From JARRRL01 sp037380725 (GTDB lineage: Bacteria; Pseudomonadota; Gammaproteobacteria; Pseudomonadales; JANQJO01), in the NCBI GenBank assembly GCA_037380725.1, contig JARRRL010000087.1:1-48840 (forward strand): a DNA stretch of 48,840 bases, written 5' to 3'. Both the position numbers and the translations under genes were made by a program. Of this stretch, positions 48,196 through 48,840 are shown one piece after another. The notes below the pieces were generated by a model. The model was given only the letters and a program-made list of their open reading frames with translations, did no database searches and was not told the DNA's origin. How positions within the stretch are numbered: the stretch's first letter is position 1; each line of letters starts with the position of its first letter.

Positions 48196-48447
48196 AGTTT
48201 AGTATTCTGTCTAGTATGCAGTTTTAAATTCATCACTGGGACATGCTGTTGTGTCGTTGCCCCTATTGCACTACAGATATTTTTGATGTTCACGTTTTAT
48301 CCTATTTGAGCGCTTTGTCAAGTGAGCGGTGTGGGGAAGTGGATAAACGCAAGGCTTCTATTATCGTACGTTAGCGTCTGAGGCGCCACTGATTATCTAA
48401 AACGAAGAGTGTACTCATGGGTTAGAGCGGCACACTGCTATTTCAGT

Positions 48448-48464
48448 CACAGAATCAGTCTGTG
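48448..48464. promoter_or_regulatory. Palindrome in the crp/osmC region
   Basis: CACAGA (48448-48453) and TCTGTG (48459-48464) around ATCAG. It might be an operator, or part of the repeated CACAGATTCA motif. Confidence 0.4.
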
Positions 48465-48511
48465 CTCAGTCACAGATTCAGCGGCCACAGATTCATGATG
48501 TTACTCACTCT

Positions 48512-48542
48512 TTGTGGATGTTGTGTGGATGTTTTGTGGATG
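48512..48542. repeat. TGTGGATG repeats, three copies
   Basis: TGTGGATG occurs three times with two or three bases between copies; the T of TTGTGTGG varies. Confidence 0.8.
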
Positions 48543-48675
48543 CGAAGGGATGATCGGTTGGAAAAATTTCCATCTGAGTACGTGTGAGCCACTAAAATAT
48601 GGTAATCTTCGGCGCCTTTGGTGTTGTGTGTGATTGGTGTTGTGTGTGGCTTGATGCGTGCGGGAGTGGTTTGCT

Positions 48676-48840
48676 ATGAAGGCGACGGTTACGTGGCAAT
48701 CTGATGCGTGTTTTGAAGCGTTGAGCGGTTCCGGGCACACCGTACTTCTGGATGGCCCTCCGGACCACGGGGGCCAAAATCGAGGCCCACGCCCCATGGA
48801 GCTGATGCTCATGGGCTTGGGAGGCTGTGCTGCCTTTGAT
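48676..48840 (+). CDS. OsmC family protein (YhfA-like), 5' part only
   Basis: The first 55 codons run to the window edge. The translation MKATVTWQSDACFEAL, then LLDGPPDHGGQNRGPRPMELMLMGLGGCAAFD, matches the OsmC/Ohr fold with the redox-active Cys motif GLGGC. OsmC proteins reduce organic peroxides; the YhfA subgroup next to crp has no proven substrate. ATG has GGGAG 10 nt upstream. Divergent from crp, as in Pseudomonas and E. coli. Confidence 0.85.
   Translation, partial: MKATVTWQSDACFEALSGSGHTVLLDGPPDHGGQNRGPRPMELMLMGLGGCAAFD

Larger units (their letters stand above)
48196..48675. other. Divergent crp/osmC control region
   Basis: 480 bp with several short repeats: CACAGATTCA-like motifs (48448-48492), TGTGGATG repeats (48512-48542) and GGTGTTGTGTGTG at about 48619 and 48636. 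No exact TGTGA-N6-TCACA CRP box was found. Apart from these nothing gene-like is seen. Confidence 0.6.

Noticed and set aside
1..48840. tRNA or rRNA genes
   Set aside because: No cloverleaf or rRNA-like segment was noticed in any spacer.

Overview
The window reads as a chromosomal backbone segment of a gammaproteobacterium, close in gene order to Pseudomonadales, Cellvibrionales or Oceanospirillales. Three blocks point this way: dksA-gluQRS followed by a cbrA-cbrB-type two-component system; the classic rpsB-tsf-pyrH-frr-uppS-cdsA-dxr-rseP-bamA-skp-lpxD-fabZ-lpxA-lpxB-rnhB-dnaE superoperon with map-glnD-dapC-dapD running away from it; and trpD-trpC convergent with a Vfr/CRP-type regulator that is followed by an OsmC-family gene. 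No tRNA, rRNA, CRISPR array, prophage or complete insertion sequence was seen. Genus cannot be assigned from the sequence alone.

Layout. 1-4.8 kb (+): a signalling cluster with a lone receiver, a REC-HisKA-HATPase-REC hybrid kinase, a CHASE-PAS histidine kinase and a second lone receiver. 4.8-11.6 kb (-): dksA, gluQRS, a cbrX-like small membrane ORF, cbrA and cbrB, read in that order. 12.2-19.0 kb (-): an unknown membrane protein, dapD, dapC, glnD and map. 19.3-38.9 kb (+): translation (rpsB, tsf, frr, map nearby), UMP kinase, isoprenoid and phospholipid synthesis (uppS, cdsA, dxr), outer-membrane biogenesis (rseP, bamA, skp), lipid A synthesis (lpxD, fabZ, lpxA, lpxB) and replication (rnhB, dnaE). 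38.9-45.2 kb is accessory: a transglutaminase-like protein, a Calx-beta/di-heme cytochrome lipoprotein and an unknown 547-residue protein. 45.6-48.8 kb: trpD, trpC, crp and the start of an osmC-like gene.

Two patterns stand out. First, many otherwise well conserved genes carry a local lesion: the CHASE kinase, cbrB, cbrA, glnD (at an N gap), dxr, fabZ, the lpxA/lpxB junction, rnhB and dnaE (an in-frame TAG). Several of these genes are normally essential, two unresolved N runs are present, and the N run in glnD stands for far more missing sequence than its length. The simplest reading is faulty gap closure in a draft scaffold, but real decay or, for dnaE, stop-codon readthrough is not excluded. 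Second, most intergenic spacers, and the 5' end of uppS, carry a private short tandem array (9-17 bp unit, usually two to four copies) with a different sequence at each site. That looks like a real trait of this genome.

Other points of interest are a DksA with a very long Lys/Ser/Thr-rich N-terminal tail, a CbrB-type regulator whose AAA+ domain has lost the GAFTGA loop and the Walker B aspartate, and a transglutaminase-fold protein without the catalytic cysteine.
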